Positions 1-8,162 are shown, counted from the first letter of the stretch. The stretch: DNA of 64,000 bases from an uncultured Erythrobacteraceae bacterium (GCA_946482075.1 CAMLQG010000005.1:1-64000); one strand, 5' to 3'. The notes: generated from the letters alone by a model not told the origin. A program made the numbers and translations.

Positions 1-798
1 CTTGTTCGGATCGAAGCTGGGGAGCGAGGCGAGAGCGAGGACTTCGCCCGTGTCCACGTCGAGGATGATCCCGGCCGCCCCCTTGGCGTTCACCGCCAGC
101 ATGCCGCGATGCAGCTCGTCCTCCAGCGCGCCCTGGACGCGCATGTCGATCGACAGCGCCGCTGGCTTGCCGCGCAACGCCGGATCCAGCAACTGCTTGT
201 CGAGCACGGATTCCATGCCCACCCGGCCATGCCCGTCATCATCGACATAGCCCAGCACATGGGCTGCCATCATGCCCTGCGGATAGAAGCGGTCGTTCTC
301 TTCCGGGATCTCCAACGCCAATTCGCCGATCCCCAGCACGCGATTGGCCTCCTCCGGCAGGACGCGGCGGCGCAAGTAGCCCTGCTTGCCGCCGGCGAGC
401 CGCCTGGCGAGCTTCGCCTGGTCCATGTCGGGAAAGATACGAACCAGCTCAGCCGCGACCTTTTCCGGGGATTTGACCAGCGGCGATCCGCCATCGTCCA
501 GCGCGGTGGGGTTGAACCAAAGGGCATAGGCCGGGAACGCGCGCGCCAGCGGCACGCCATTGCGATCGGTGATCTCCCCGCGCGAGGGCAGCAGCGCCTC
601 GCTCAGCGACGCGACGGCGCGCGGCGGCTCGATCATGCCGAGAATCGCGATGCGCAGCAGTGAAATGAAGGCGATCACGGTGAAGACGGCCAGCACCCAC
701 AGCACGCGCAGCCGCGCAGTGAGGAGCGATTTCTGCCGTATGTCGACCAACCGGACACGGCCGGTGGAAATGGCCGTGCTGACGCTGATCGCGGTCAT
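1..798 (-). CDS. ftsI: Peptidoglycan transpeptidase FtsI (PBP3), C-terminus cut by window edge
   Basis: Septal penicillin-binding protein that cross-links peptidoglycan at the division site. The 266 codons present show a short cytoplasmic N-terminus, one membrane segment at about residues 31-52 and the start of the PBP dimerisation domain with the typical RGEITDRNGVPLA motif. The transpeptidase domain with SxxK, SxN and KTG lies outside the window, so catalytic residues cannot be checked. The ATG at 798 overlaps the ftsL stop as ATGA, which implies translational coupling within the dcw cluster. Identity is firm from motif and context. Confidence 0.93.
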   Translation of the reverse strand, partial: MTAISVSTAISTGRVRLVDIRQKSLLTARLRVLWVLAVFTVIAFISLLRIAILGMIEPPRAVASLSEALLPSRGEITDRNGVPLARAFPAYALWFNPTALDDGGSPLVKSPEKVAAELVRIFPDMDQAKLARRLAGGKQGYLRRRVLPEEANRVLGIGELALEIPEENDRFYPQGMMAAHVLGYVDDDGHGRVGMESVLDKQLLDPALRGKPAALSIDMRVQGALEDELHRGMLAVNAKGAAGIILDVDTGEVLALASLPSFDPNK

Positions 799-1313
799 TC
801 GGCCGCCTCGCGCGCACTCAGCGCGATGCGGGCGGCATTGCGGCCGAGCTGTTCCGACAGCGCCTGCAGGCCGTTATGCTCATCGCGCTTCTCATCGGGC
901 ATTTCGGCGGCGATCGCCCGGCCCGTCAGCGGCGACACCATCGAGGGGAAGCCGGAGGAACGGTCCGGCGCGAGATCGGCGCTGGCGACGCGGATCGGGG
1001 CCGGGGCGCCGGGCGCGCGCGGCGTGCCATATTGCGCGAGCTGCCTTTCGCTTTCGACATATTGCGCTGCCTTGGGCGCGACATAGCCGAAATCGACATC
1101 GTTCCAATCGGCCAGCTGCTGCTGGTTGGCGCGAGTCTCGAACTCGGTTTCGAGCATCAGCTTCTCGCGCTCCAGCGCGACGATGCGGCGTTCGGCCAGG
1201 CGGACCTCGCCTTTCACCGAATTGACCTTGAACGTCAGCCCAAGGACCATCGCGGCGGCGATCGCGAGCACGAAGGCCCAGCCGATGGAAGCGAGGCGAT
1301 TGCGTGGAACCAT
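795..1313 (-). CDS. ftsL: Cell division protein FtsL-like
   Basis: Small bitopic division protein of 172 residues between rsmH and ftsI, the usual place of ftsL, whose product links FtsQ/FtsB to the septal synthase FtsW-FtsI. One membrane helix near the N-terminus (about residues 8-25) is followed by a charged heptad-like stretch suggesting a coiled coil (LAERRIVALEREKLMLETEF). The tail of about 100 residues is low-complexity and longer than in enterobacterial FtsL. I chose the ATG at 1313 over the GTG three bases upstream because AGGAGG lies seven bases before it. It overlaps the rsmH stop as TGATG. FtsL is poorly conserved, so the call leans on position and topology. Confidence 0.82.
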   Translation of the reverse strand: MVPRNRLASIGWAFVLAIAAAMVLGLTFKVNSVKGEVRLAERRIVALEREKLMLETEFETRANQQQLADWNDVDFGYVAPKAAQYVESERQLAQYGTPRAPGAPAPIRVASADLAPDRSSGFPSMVSPLTGRAIAAEMPDEKRDEHNGLQALSEQLGRNAARIALSAREAAE

Positions 1314-2257
1314 CACGCAGCCTCCTGCCGCGGCGGCGCGGCGGTGCGCACCGCGTGGCGCAGGGTAGCGGAACGCGCGCGGGGATTGCCGGCGGTTTCC
1401 GCGTCCGACGGGCGGATCGCCTTGCTGACGGAAGCGAAGGTCGGACGAGGGCCGTCATTGGCGGCGGGGCGATGGCGCGATCCGCCGGCATCCGCGCCCG
1501 AGGCCGCGCGCAGGAAACGCTTGACGATGCGGTCCTCCAGGCTGTGGAAGCTGACCACGGCCAGCCTGCCGCCCTCGCCCAGCAGGCTCTCGGCGCCCAT
1601 CAGCGCAGCGTCCAGCTCGTCCAGTTCCGCATTCACATGGATGCGGATCGCCTGGAAACTGCGAGTGGCGGGGTCCTTCGGCGCGCCGGGGCGATAGCCG
1701 AGCGCCTTGCGGACCACGCGGGCGAGTTCGCCGGTAGTCGCGAGCGGACGCGCCGCCACGATCGCACGGGCGACACGGCGCGACTGGGTTTCTTCGCCAT
1801 AGCGATAGAGCACGTCGGCGATGCTGGCTTCGCTGGCGGTGTTCAGGAAGTCGGCCGCGCTTTCGCCTTCCTGGCTCATGCGCATGTCGAGCGGACCGTC
1901 GAGCGAGAAGGCGAAGCCGCGCACAGCCTGGTCGAGCTGCATCGAAGACACGCCGATATCCATCACCACCCCGTCGACCCGCGCGATTCCCTCCTCTGCC
2001 AGAGCAGCGACCATTTCGGAGAAGCGGCGCGCATGGAGAACCAGGCGCGGCGGGTTTTCCCCGGTTTCCTGCCAGTGCCGGCCGGCGGCGATGGCATCCG
2101 GATCGCGATCGAAGGCATGGACCGTGGCGCCCGCATCGAGCAGCCGGCGCGTATAGCCGCCGGCGCCGAACGTGGCGTCCACGATCACGCTGCCGGGATG
2201 CGGGTCGAGCGCGGCGATCACGTCATCGAGCAGCACGGGGATATGGGGCGCGCTCAT
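1313..2257 (-). CDS. rsmH: 16S rRNA (cytosine1402-N4)-methyltransferase RsmH
   Basis: SAM-dependent methyltransferase (formerly MraW) that N4-methylates C1402 in the decoding centre of 16S rRNA. The 314-residue product begins [17 protein letters not shown] and carries the SAM-binding motif [12 protein letters not shown] (about residues 29-40), the family motif [15 protein letters not shown] and the C-terminal [13 protein letters not shown] block. Its length is normal for the family. The ATG at 2257 overlaps the mraZ stop as ATGA and the stop overlaps ftsL, so mraZ-rsmH-ftsL-ftsI form a tightly coupled operon. A longer in-frame extension upstream lies in mraZ and is not needed. Confidence 0.97.
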   Translation of the reverse strand: MSAPHIPVLLDDVIAALDPHPGSVIVDATFGAGGYTRRLLDAGATVHAFDRDPDAIAAGRHWQETGENPPRLVLHARRFSEMVAALAEEGIARVDGVVMDIGVSSMQLDQAVRGFAFSLDGPLDMRMSQEGESAADFLNTASEASIADVLYRYGEETQSRRVARAIVAARPLATTGELARVVRKALGYRPGAPKDPATRSFQAIRIHVNAELDELDAALMGAESLLGEGGRLAVVSFHSLEDRIVKRFLRAASGADAGGSRHRPAANDGPRPTFASVSKAIRPSDAETAGNPRARSATLRHAVRTAAPPRQEAA

Positions 2258-2751
2258 GCCTTGCGCCCTTTCGCGTCGGCTTCCATGGCGCGGCAGGCAG
2301 CCTGCGCGCCTTCCCAGCCGGTCGTCATCTTGTAGAGTTCCTTCGGGCTCCAGATCGTGAAGAAGCTGCCGCCGCCCTGGAAGAAGACGCCGTCCGTCAG
2401 CTTGCCCAGGCCGACCAGATAATCCGGCAGGACGAACCGGCCGCTGGAATCGAACGGCAGCTGGAGGAAACCGTTGAGCTGCGATGCGCGGGTGTCGCGG
2501 TCGAAATCCTCGCCGCGACGCACGGCAAGCTCTTCCTCGCGATCGAGCTGGGCGGGAAATTCGTCCTTGCGGGACAGGCCGAAGCCCATGAGGCATTCCC
2601 AACGATCATGCTTGGCGACGCAGAGGATGCGGTCGTCGCTCGATTCCGCCACGGCCTTGCGGAAAGCAGGCGGCAGGACGAAGCGACTCTTGTCGCCCCT
2701 CAGGGAAAATCCCTGTCCGCTGTAACCGCCGAATGGCCGCGCTGCCGACAC
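2254..2751 (-). CDS. mraZ: Transcriptional regulator MraZ (GTG start)
   Basis: First gene of the dcw cluster. MraZ is an AbrB-fold DNA-binding protein that represses its own operon in E. coli. The 165-residue product has two SpoVT/AbrB-like repeats: [18 protein letters not shown] near the N-terminus and [19 protein letters not shown] near residue 105. I chose GTG at 2751, giving [17 protein letters not shown], because this start matches family N-termini and GGGGG lies about nine bases upstream; a TTG at 2757 is also possible. A longer in-frame reading to 2808 has no family support. The phased boxes at 2893-2936 are its likely operator. Confidence 0.9.
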   Translation of the reverse strand: MSAARPFGGYSGQGFSLRGDKSRFVLPPAFRKAVAESSDDRILCVAKHDRWECLMGFGLSRKDEFPAQLDREEELAVRRGEDFDRDTRASQLNGFLQLPFDSSGRFVLPDYLVGLGKLTDGVFFQGGGSFFTIWSPKELYKMTTGWEGAQAACRAMEADAKGRKA

Positions 2752-3110
2752 GCTCAAAAGCCCCCATAATGGCCGGGCAAATCCCGTAACGATCAAAGTC
2801 CTCCCCACCCCGGCCGCGCAGGCGCGCGAACGGGTTCATCCCCCTGACGGAATGCGGATTGGAACCATGTCCGATGGACTCACCTCATAATACGGGCGGA
2901 CACGGGATGGAAGGGAAAATCACGGGAAATCACGGGAGAATCTAATAAATGGCTGTTTTTATTCACAGCCTAGCGCAGCCAGAGCCGGGAAGTTTCCATC
3001 GCAATGCTTTGCAAAGCCGCGAAAAACCGCGACTCCGGACCGCAGAATCCACGGCCCGATGCCCATTCCCGCGATTTCCCCAGATTCCCCCCATGCCGGA
3101 GAGGATTTCG
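2752..3110. other. 359-bp intergenic region with mraZ promoter
   Basis: The gap between mraZ and the end of the next minus-strand gene holds no convincing ORF. It contains the phased box array at 2893-2936 and, read on the minus strand, a TATTAT hexamer at 2892-2887 that could be the mraZ -10 element. No good -35 is visible in front of it. This leaves a leader of about 130 nt before the GTG. The rest is GC-rich sequence without a clear terminator or RNA. Confidence 0.5.
2893..2936 (-). promoter_or_regulatory. Putative MraZ box array: five GGG boxes at about 10-bp spacing
   Basis: On the plus strand GGG triplets start at 2894, 2904, 2913, 2924 and 2934, four of them as CGGG, so they recur every 9-11 bases (about one helical turn). 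E. coli MraZ binds TGGGN repeats separated by five bases in front of its own gene. The same phasing directly upstream of mraZ supports an autoregulatory operator. The core here is CGGG rather than TGGG, and binding is inferred. Confidence 0.65.
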
Positions 3111-3995
3111 CTAGCCCGCGAACGCCTTATCGAGCAGTGTTGCCAGCCCGGCTTCCCGTGCAGACCGGCCCTCATCCGCGGTGTCGAGCATCGCCGCATC
3201 CGCCACGACGAGCACGGCGCCCTTGCCGATCGCGCAACGCGCGGCGATCCCATCCGCCAGGATCGCGCATGCCTCGCCCGCGCCGGGAAGCGGACCGAGG
3301 CGCCCGGCGAGTTCCACCGGAATCCGCGCGCCGAACAGTTCCACCACCCGCTCTCCCGCGGGCTGCGTATCTTCGAATTCCAGCCGCAAGCCCCAATGGC
3401 CGAGTATGGGAGACAGCAAGGCCACGTCCTGCGGCCGCCTCGCATCGCCGATCGCGTGGATCGACTGCGCCGTCAGCATCGGATCGGCGAACAGCAGCAG
3501 CCTGCCCCCGGCCCGTACCCATGCATCTAGCGCCACGTTCTCACCTGCGGAAAGCGCACGCGGCTGAGCGAGCAGGAGGTAGCGATAGGCCCCGAGCGGA
3601 TCAGGCTTCCCTGCACCCGCTGGTTCCAGCAGATCGAGCGGCTGGACGCGGTAGCGTTGCTCCAGCACCGCGCGCGGCCAGGGCTTGGCCCGATCGTCGG
3701 CCAGCAGGTCGGACAAGCCCGAGGCCTCGTTCCAATAGATCGGCAGGGTGGTGAACAGCCCCATGGACGGCAGTTCCGCCGGGCGGCGCATCGCGAGACC
3801 GGTTACGGCCGCGGCAGCGAGCGCGACCACTGCCGCGATCAACGCGAGCCAGCGAAACCTTGGGTGGGATAACTTCGCCCTACCCGTAACCGTTCGTCCT
3901 GAGCTTGTCGAAGGACCGTCTTTCACTTCTTCCGTCGCTGAAGGGAAAAGCTGTCCTTCGACAGGCTCAGGCCGAACGGAGCTTGGAAGACACAA
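3111..3995 (-). CDS. DUF4350-like membrane protein with repeat-derived N-terminus
   Basis: Product of up to 294 residues. After an odd N-terminus come one hydrophobic helix (RWLALIAAVVALAAAAVTGL, about residues 49-68) and a soluble domain with the LYDLLEPAG-like, ALDAWVRAGGRLLLFADP and GKGAVLVVADAAML pattern of the DUF4350/GldG-like fold. That fold often sits in uncharacterised ABC-type or membrane-complex operons. About 30 of the first 42 residues are the translation of the palindromic repeat at 3891-3979. No ATG, GTG or TTG in frame lies between the repeat and the helix, so either this ATG (seven bases after the upstream stop) is used or a TTG inside the helix. Function unknown. Confidence 0.7.
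   Translation of the reverse strand: MCLPSSVRPEPVEGQLFPSATEEVKDGPSTSSGRTVTGRAKLSHPRFRWLALIAAVVALAAAAVTGLAMRRPAELPSMGLFTTLPIYWNEASGLSDLLADDRAKPWPRAVLEQRYRVQPLDLLEPAGAGKPDPLGAYRYLLLAQPRALSAGENVALDAWVRAGGRLLLFADPMLTAQSIHAIGDARRPQDVALLSPILGHWGLRLEFEDTQPAGERVVELFGARIPVELAGRLGPLPGAGEACAILADGIAARCAIGKGAVLVVADAAMLDTADEGRSAREAGLATLLDKAFAG
3891..3979. repeat. Palindromic repeat copy 1, inside a coding region
   Basis: Arms CGTTCGTCCTGAGCTTGTCG and GTCCTTCGACAGGCTCAGG face each other around a variable centre of about 35 bases. This copy is unusual because the minus-strand gene 3111-3995 reads through it, giving peptides such as VRPEPVEG. Six further copies lie in this window, all intergenic. Confidence 0.85.
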
Positions 3996-4010
3996 GAAAG
4001 CACATCTGCC

Positions 4011-4379
4011 CTACCGCTGCTTCGGGGCGGCAACGCCGCGATCGCCCGCGGCAGGCGCACCACTCCGCGCGGTGTTCGGATTGGCGGGTTGCGCGGAGAT
4101 CGGAAGATCGGGCACCACGCCTGCATCGACCAGCGGATCGTTCACCGGGGTGGCCGGCGGCGGAATGTTGATCAACGGCGCTTCGGACGAAACGGTCGCC
4201 GCTTCGGATTCCTTCGCGCGTTCCATGATTATGTTCGCCAGCGCGACGATCAGCAGCATCGCGCCCAGGCCGAACAGGCCTATCTGCAGGCGCTGCATCG
4301 CTTCGTTCCGCCGCCCGCCCTTGAACAGGAGCAGGGCCCTGGCGTCGGTGGCGTCGTTTTCGGTGGGCAATACCGGCAT
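4011..4379 (-). CDS. Uncharacterised single-pass membrane protein
   Basis: A 122-residue product that I cannot assign to a named family. A charged N-terminus of about 30 residues (MPVLPTENDATDARALLLF) precedes one membrane helix at about residues 33-47 (IGLFGLGAMLLIVALAN). A proline- and alanine-rich tail of about 65 residues follows, probably periplasmic. It is directly upstream of the DUF4350-like gene on the same strand, with the next ATG seven bases after this stop, so the two may form a small membrane operon. The tail composition suggests a linker rather than a folded domain. Confidence 0.6.
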   Translation of the reverse strand: MPVLPTENDATDARALLLFKGGRRNEAMQRLQIGLFGLGAMLLIVALANIIMERAKESEAATVSSEAPLINIPPPATPVNDPLVDAGVVPDLPISAQPANPNTARSGAPAAGDRGVAAPKQR

Positions 4380-4424
4380 GGGCAGAGGCTAGCCGATCAG
4401 GCGCAGCAGTCAATCATGGCGCGC

Positions 4425-5420
4425 TCAGCGCAACCAGTCGAACACCGGCAGGCCTTTGGCTTTCAGCCATTCGGCATTGTAGAGTGAGGACAGATAGCGG
4501 AAGCCGGTATCGCACAGGATCGTCGCGATGCGCGATCCTGCGCCGAGCTGGCGGCCGAGCGCAACGGCTCCGGCCACGTTGATGCCGGTGGAGAGGCCCA
4601 GGCACAGCCCCTCTTCCTTGAGCAACCGCCCGACCCATTCGAGGCCTTCCTCGTCCGAGATGCGGAACTGCGTGTCGATCGGCGCGCCTTCGAGATTGGC
4701 GGTTATGCGGCCCTGCCCGATCCCTTCGGCGACCGACGTGCCTTCGGCCTTCAATTCGCCGTGCTCGTAATAGTTGAACAGCGCCGCGCCATGCGGATCG
4801 GACAGCGCGATGGTGACCGACTCGTCCCGTTCCTTGAGGCCGAGGCCCACGCCGGCGATCGTGCCGCCCGTGCCCGCGGCGCAAGTGAAGCCGTCGATAC
4901 GGCCGCCCATCTGCTCCCACAATTCAGGCGCCGTGCTTTCGATATGGGCCTTGCGGTTGGCGGTGTTGTCGAACTGGTTGGCCCAGATCGCACCTTCGGT
5001 CTCTTCCGCAAGCCTGCGCGAGGTGTGGACGAAATGGCCGGGATTGGAGAAAGGCGCCGCCGGCACCAGCACCAGTTCCGCGCCCAGCGCGCGCAGCGTG
5101 TCCATCTTCTCGCGCGATTGAGTCTCGGGCATGACGATGATCGTCTTGTAGCCCAGCGCATTGGCCACCAGCGCCAGGCCGATCCCGGTATTGCCCGCCG
5201 TGCCTTCCACGATGGTGCCGCCCGGCCGCAACAGGCCTTTCGATTCGGCATCGCGAACGATCCACAGCGCGGCGCGATCCTTCACCGAAGCGCCGGGATT
5301 CGCGAATTCGCACTTGCCGTAGATCTCGCAGCCCGCCGCTTCGCTCGGCCCCTTGAGGAGGACGAGCGGCGTATTGCCGATCAGGTGCAGCGTATCCTGG
5401 GTAACGGAGGGAGCGTTCAT
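4425..5420 (-). CDS. Cysteine synthase-like PLP enzyme
   Basis: Fold type II PLP enzyme of the cysteine synthase / cystathionine beta-synthase family, 331 residues. It shows the N-terminal IGNTPLVLL motif, the PLP lysine in NPGASVKDRAA (Lys47), the substrate loop EGTAGNTGIGLA and the phosphate-binding GTGGT loop. The usual role is O-acetylserine sulfhydrylation, but the family also includes cysteine lyases and cystathionine synthases, so the substrate is not settled. I start at ATG 5420 (MNAPSVTQDTLHLIGNTPL). A TTG at 5477 adds 19 residues translated through the hairpin at 5463-5495 and looks spurious. No clear ribosome-binding site is visible. Confidence 0.88.
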   Translation of the reverse strand: MNAPSVTQDTLHLIGNTPLVLLKGPSEAAGCEIYGKCEFANPGASVKDRAALWIVRDAESKGLLRPGGTIVEGTAGNTGIGLALVANALGYKTIIVMPETQSREKMDTLRALGAELVLVPAAPFSNPGHFVHTSRRLAEETEGAIWANQFDNTANRKAHIESTAPELWEQMGGRIDGFTCAAGTGGTIAGVGLGLKERDESVTIALSDPHGAALFNYYEHGELKAEGTSVAEGIGQGRITANLEGAPIDTQFRISDEEGLEWVGRLLKEEGLCLGLSTGINVAGAVALGRQLGAGSRIATILCDTGFRYLSSLYNAEWLKAKGLPVFDWLR

Positions 5421-5462
5421 GCGGATGGGATTAGGGCCGCTGCGCCGATCCTGCAATGGCTT

Positions 5463-5495
5463 AGGGTCTGTACTCAATACCAGAGCACAGACCCT
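5463..5495. repeat. Perfect 9-bp inverted repeat between ferredoxin and cysteine synthase genes
   Basis: AGGGTCTGT at 5463-5471 pairs perfectly with ACAGACCCT at 5487-5495 around a 15-base loop. It lies just after the ferredoxin stop and before the cysteine synthase-like ATG (both minus strand), so it could act as a terminator, attenuator or processing hairpin. There is no U-run after it. Confidence 0.6.
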
Positions 5496-5501
5496 GGAGC
5501 A

Positions 5502-5819
5502 TCAATCCTCGGGCGCGATGATGACGCGCAGGCCGTCGAGCTCGTCGGTGATCTTGATCTGGCAGGACAGGCGCGAATTGGCCTGGCGATTGTCCGAGCT
5601 GTCGAGCAGGTCGTCCTCATCCTCGATCATCTTGGGCATCTGGCCCAGGAAGGCGTCGTCGACATAGATGTGGCAGGTCGCGCAGCTGCAGCAGCCACCG
5701 CACAGAGCGAGCAGTTCGTCATAACCATTGTCGCGAATGGTCTCCATGACGGTGCTGTTGGCCCGCGCTTCAAGCTCGGCTTCTTCCCCGTCCCGGTTGA
5801 CCACAATCAATTTGGGCAT
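5502..5819 (-). CDS. Adrenodoxin-type [2Fe-2S] ferredoxin
   Basis: Electron carrier of 105 residues with the vertebrate/bacterial adrenodoxin pattern: cluster ligands Cys40, Cys46, Cys49 (CGGCCSCATCH) and Cys86. Cys43 and Cys44 inside the loop are extra. The acidic stretch IEDEDDLLDSSD (about residues 66-76) matches the partner-docking region of this class. Such ferredoxins feed cytochromes P450, Rieske oxygenases or Fe-S assembly, and no obvious partner gene is adjacent. ATG at 5819 is preceded by AAGGA. The cysteine synthase-like gene follows on the same strand, so a link with sulfur or Fe-S metabolism is possible but unproven. Confidence 0.93.
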   Translation of the reverse strand: MPKLIVVNRDGEEAELEARANSTVMETIRDNGYDELLALCGGCCSCATCHIYVDDAFLGQMPKMIEDEDDLLDSSDNRQANSRLSCQIKITDELDGLRVIIAPED

Positions 5820-5840
5820 CTTGATGCTGTCCTTGTCCCG

Positions 5841-5856
5841 ATCCGAACTGTCGGAT
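5841..5856. promoter_or_regulatory. 6-bp inverted repeat between divergent ferredoxin and glycosylase genes
   Basis: ATCCGA-ACTG-TCGGAT at 5841-5856 is a perfect dyad in the 89-bp divergent promoter region, 21 bases upstream of the ferredoxin ATG. It could be a regulator site. No regulator can be named. Confidence 0.35.
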
Positions 5857-5908
5857 GTTTGGGCGCGCTGCTAAGGGTAATCTTGCTGTTTTACAAGCGG
5901 GAGGACCA

Positions 5909-6526
5909 ATGGGGCTCGATAAAGGCCAAATTCGCGAGGGAATCGATCGGGTTGCGAGCATCGAACCCGCCGTCGCCCGCGCGTTGGAACTGGCCGGCTA
6001 TCCCGAACCGCGCATCCGCGAGACCGGATACCGGACACTGCTGCGCACGATCGTGGGCCAGCAGGTCAGCGTCGCGGCTGCCAATTCCGTGTGGAACAAG
6101 CTCGAAGCGCTGCTCGGCCCAGAGCTCGCTCCGGCGGATCTGCTGGCGGCCGATTTCGACGCGTTGCGCGGCTGCGGACTGTCGCGCCAGAAGCAGGGCT
6201 ATGCCCGATCGCTGTGCGAGCTCGTCGTCACCGGCGCACTCGACCTCGAGAATCTGCCCCACGATGACGAAGCGGCAATTGCGGACCTCACGCGCATCAG
6301 GGGCATCGGCCGCTGGTCGGCGGAGATATATCTCCTCTTCGCGGAAGGCCGGGCGGATATCTGGCCGGCGGGCGATCTCGGCGTGCAGGCGGGCCTGCAT
6401 CGCATCCTGGGCCTGGACGCGCGGCCGGACGAGAAAGGCGCGCGGGCACTTGCGGAAGCCTGGCGGCCGCATCGCGGCTCGATCGCGATCTTCACCTGGC
6501 ACTGCTACGACAACCCTGCGCTGTAG
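5909..6526 (+). CDS. DNA-3-methyladenine glycosylase (AlkA/HhH-GPD type)
   Basis: Base-excision repair enzyme that removes alkylated purines from DNA. The 205-residue product has the HhH-GPD architecture: GQQVSVAAANSVW near residue 50, the helix-hairpin-helix LTRIRGIGRWSAEIYL (about residues 127-142) and the catalytic aspartate in WPAGDLGVQAGL (Asp156). It lacks the N-terminal extra domain of E. coli AlkA, as is common in alphaproteobacterial forms. I chose ATG 5909 because GGGAGG lies a few bases before it; an in-frame ATG at 5855 adds 18 residues without family support. It is divergent from the ferredoxin gene. Confidence 0.93.
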   Translation: MGLDKGQIREGIDRVASIEPAVARALELAGYPEPRIRETGYRTLLRTIVGQQVSVAAANSVWNKLEALLGPELAPADLLAADFDALRGCGLSRQKQGYARSLCELVVTGALDLENLPHDDEAAIADLTRIRGIGRWSAEIYLLFAEGRADIWPAGDLGVQAGLHRILGLDARPDEKGARALAEAWRPHRGSIAIFTWHCYDNPAL

Positions 6527-6528
6527 CG

Positions 6529-6542
6529 CCCCCCGGTGGGGG
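6529..6542. terminator. GC hairpin between convergent genes
   Basis: CCCCCC at 6529-6534 followed after a short GGT by GGGGG forms a compact hairpin directly after the glycosylase stop and 22 bases before the phhB stop. It has no U-run, so it is at best a weak terminator. Confidence 0.3.
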
Positions 6543-6564
6543 AGATGGGCTTGTCTCAACCAAG

Positions 6565-6852
6565 CTATAGCGCGTCGATCGCCTTCGCCATCCTGACGTC
6601 GCGCTGGGACAGCCCGCCCGCCTCATGCGTGGTGAGCGTGATCTCCACTCGCGAATAGACGTTGAACCATTCCGGATGGTGATCCTGCTTCTCGGCCAGC
6701 AGCGCCACGCAGGTCATGAAGCCGAACGCTTCGTTGAAATCCCGGAAACGGAAGCTGCGTTCGATGGCCAGCCCATCGGTGCGCAGGTGCCATTCCGGCA
6801 GCTCGGCCACGGCCGCATCGCGCTCGGCATCGCTCAGTCGGGGTATGGCCAT
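6565..6852 (-). CDS. phhB: Pterin-4a-carbinolamine dehydratase
   Basis: A 95-residue enzyme that dehydrates 4a-hydroxytetrahydropterin, recycling the cofactor of aromatic amino-acid hydroxylases. The diagnostic active-site pattern is complete: His58-His59-Pro-Glu61-Trp62 (DHHPEW) and His76 in [12 protein letters not shown] start at ATG 6852 ([12 protein letters not shown]), which has AAGGAGAG four bases upstream; the longer in-frame ATG at 6876 lacks such a site. No phenylalanine hydroxylase is nearby, so it may act as a general pterin dehydratase. It is divergent from ccmA with a gap of 47 bases. Confidence 0.94.
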   Translation of the reverse strand: MAIPRLSDAERDAAVAELPEWHLRTDGLAIERSFRFRDFNEAFGFMTCVALLAEKQDHHPEWFNVYSRVEITLTTHEAGGLSQRDVRMAKAIDAL

Positions 6853-6899
6853 GGCGCTCTCCTTGGCAGGGCACAAGCTTTCCCCTATCCCGCGCGGTC

Positions 6900-7484
6900 A
6901 TGCAACCCTGCCGTCTCGCCGCATCGAACCTGGCCTGCCGCCGCGGCGACCGCGTCCTGTTCGTCGGGCTGGAGCTGGCGCTGGAGGCGGGGCAGGCGCT
7001 GCATGTCACAGGCGCGAACGGGATCGGCAAATCGAGCCTGATCCGCATCCTCGCCGGCCTGCTGCGCCCCTTCGCCGGCACGGTGGAACGCACCGGTAGC
7101 GCGGGCCTGCTGGACGAACGCCCCGCGCTCGATCCGCTGCTACCGCTGGACAAGGCACTGGGCTTCTGGGCGCGGCTGGACGGCGCATGCGGACAGGATG
7201 CGATCGGCGAAAGGCTCAGCCTCACGGAATTGCTCGACGTGCCGGTGCGCTATCTCTCCACCGGGCAGCGCAAGCGCGCGGGCCTAGCGCGGCTGATCGC
7301 GCAGGATGCACCGATCTGGCTGCTGGACGAACCGCTGAACGGGCTCGACACGCAGGCAGTGGGCGCCGTGCAGGCCCTTGTCGCAAGCCATTGCGCGGCG
7401 GGCGGCATCGCCGTGATCGCATCGCACCAGCCTTTCGCACTGGCTGGGATGGCCCGGCTCGACCTTGAAAGCCACGCGGCATGA
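6900..7484 (+). CDS. ccmA: Heme exporter ATPase CcmA
   Basis: ATP-binding subunit of the CcmAB complex of system I cytochrome c maturation, which drives release of haem-loaded CcmE. At 194 residues it is one of the shortest ABC ATPases, as expected for CcmA. Walker A is GANGIGKSS (about residues 38-46), the signature is YLSTGQRKRAGL and Walker B is IWLLDEP. The stop overlaps the ccmB ATG (ATGA), implying coupled translation. ccmC and the remaining ccm genes do not follow, so that part of the system must lie elsewhere. Confidence 0.93.
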   Translation: MQPCRLAASNLACRRGDRVLFVGLELALEAGQALHVTGANGIGKSSLIRILAGLLRPFAGTVERTGSAGLLDERPALDPLLPLDKALGFWARLDGACGQDAIGERLSLTELLDVPVRYLSTGQRKRAGLARLIAQDAPIWLLDEPLNGLDTQAVGAVQALVASHCAAGGIAVIASHQPFALAGMARLDLESHAA

Positions 7485-8143
7485 TGGGCGCGCTCGCCCG
7501 TCTTTTCCTGCGTGACCTCGCGATGCTGCTGCCGGGCGGCAGGCGCGGCGGTTCGCTGCTGCCGCTGCTGTTCTTCCTTGCGGTCGCCATGCTCTACCCC
7601 TTCGCGGTCGGGCCGGACGGCCCGCTGCTCGCCCGCACCGGCGGCGGGGTGATCTGGGTTGCGGCCTTGCTCGCCGCGATCCTGCCGCTCGACCGCCTGA
7701 TCGCGCCCGACCTGGAACAGGGCGTGTTCGATCAGCTTGCGCTGCGCGGGATCGCGGAAGAGGCGAGCGTCGCGGTCAGGATCGTCGCACACTGGCTGAG
7801 CTTCGGCCCGCCGCTGATGCTGGCGGCCCTGCCCGTTTCCGCGCTGCTGGGCATCGGCGGCGAGCGCCTCGCCATCGTGGAACTGGGCCTGCTGGCGGGT
7901 ACGCCCGGCCTTGCAGCGATCGGAGTAATGATCGCCGCGCTCACCGCGGCACTGAGAGGCGGCTCGGCGCTGGCCGGCCTGCTGCTGATCCCGCTGGCCG
8001 TGCCGCTGCTGATCTTCGGAGCGGGCAGCCTTGCGCCTGGCGGGGAGAACGGCATCGCACTGGCGGGTGCGATCAGCCTCGGCATGCTGGCGATCGCACC
8101 TTTTGCGGGTGGCGCCGCAATAAGGGCCGTGCGGGAGAGTTAG
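7481..8143 (+). CDS. ccmB: Heme exporter membrane protein CcmB
   Basis: Permease partner of CcmA, 220 residues with about six hydrophobic segments (for example LLPLLFFLAVAMLYPFAV near residue 27 and GGVIWVAALLAAILPLDRL near residue 55). The LDRLIAPDLEQGVFDQL motif after the second helix is characteristic of CcmB. It begins ATGATG, overlapping the ccmA stop. The palindromic repeat at 8163-8249 follows and separates it from the convergent map gene. Confidence 0.93.
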   Translation: MMGALARLFLRDLAMLLPGGRRGGSLLPLLFFLAVAMLYPFAVGPDGPLLARTGGGVIWVAALLAAILPLDRLIAPDLEQGVFDQLALRGIAEEASVAVRIVAHWLSFGPPLMLAALPVSALLGIGGERLAIVELGLLAGTPGLAAIGVMIAALTAALRGGSALAGLLLIPLAVPLLIFGAGSLAPGGENGIALAGAISLGMLAIAPFAGGAAIRAVRES

Positions 8144-8162
8144 AGCGAACCTGACTTTACCT

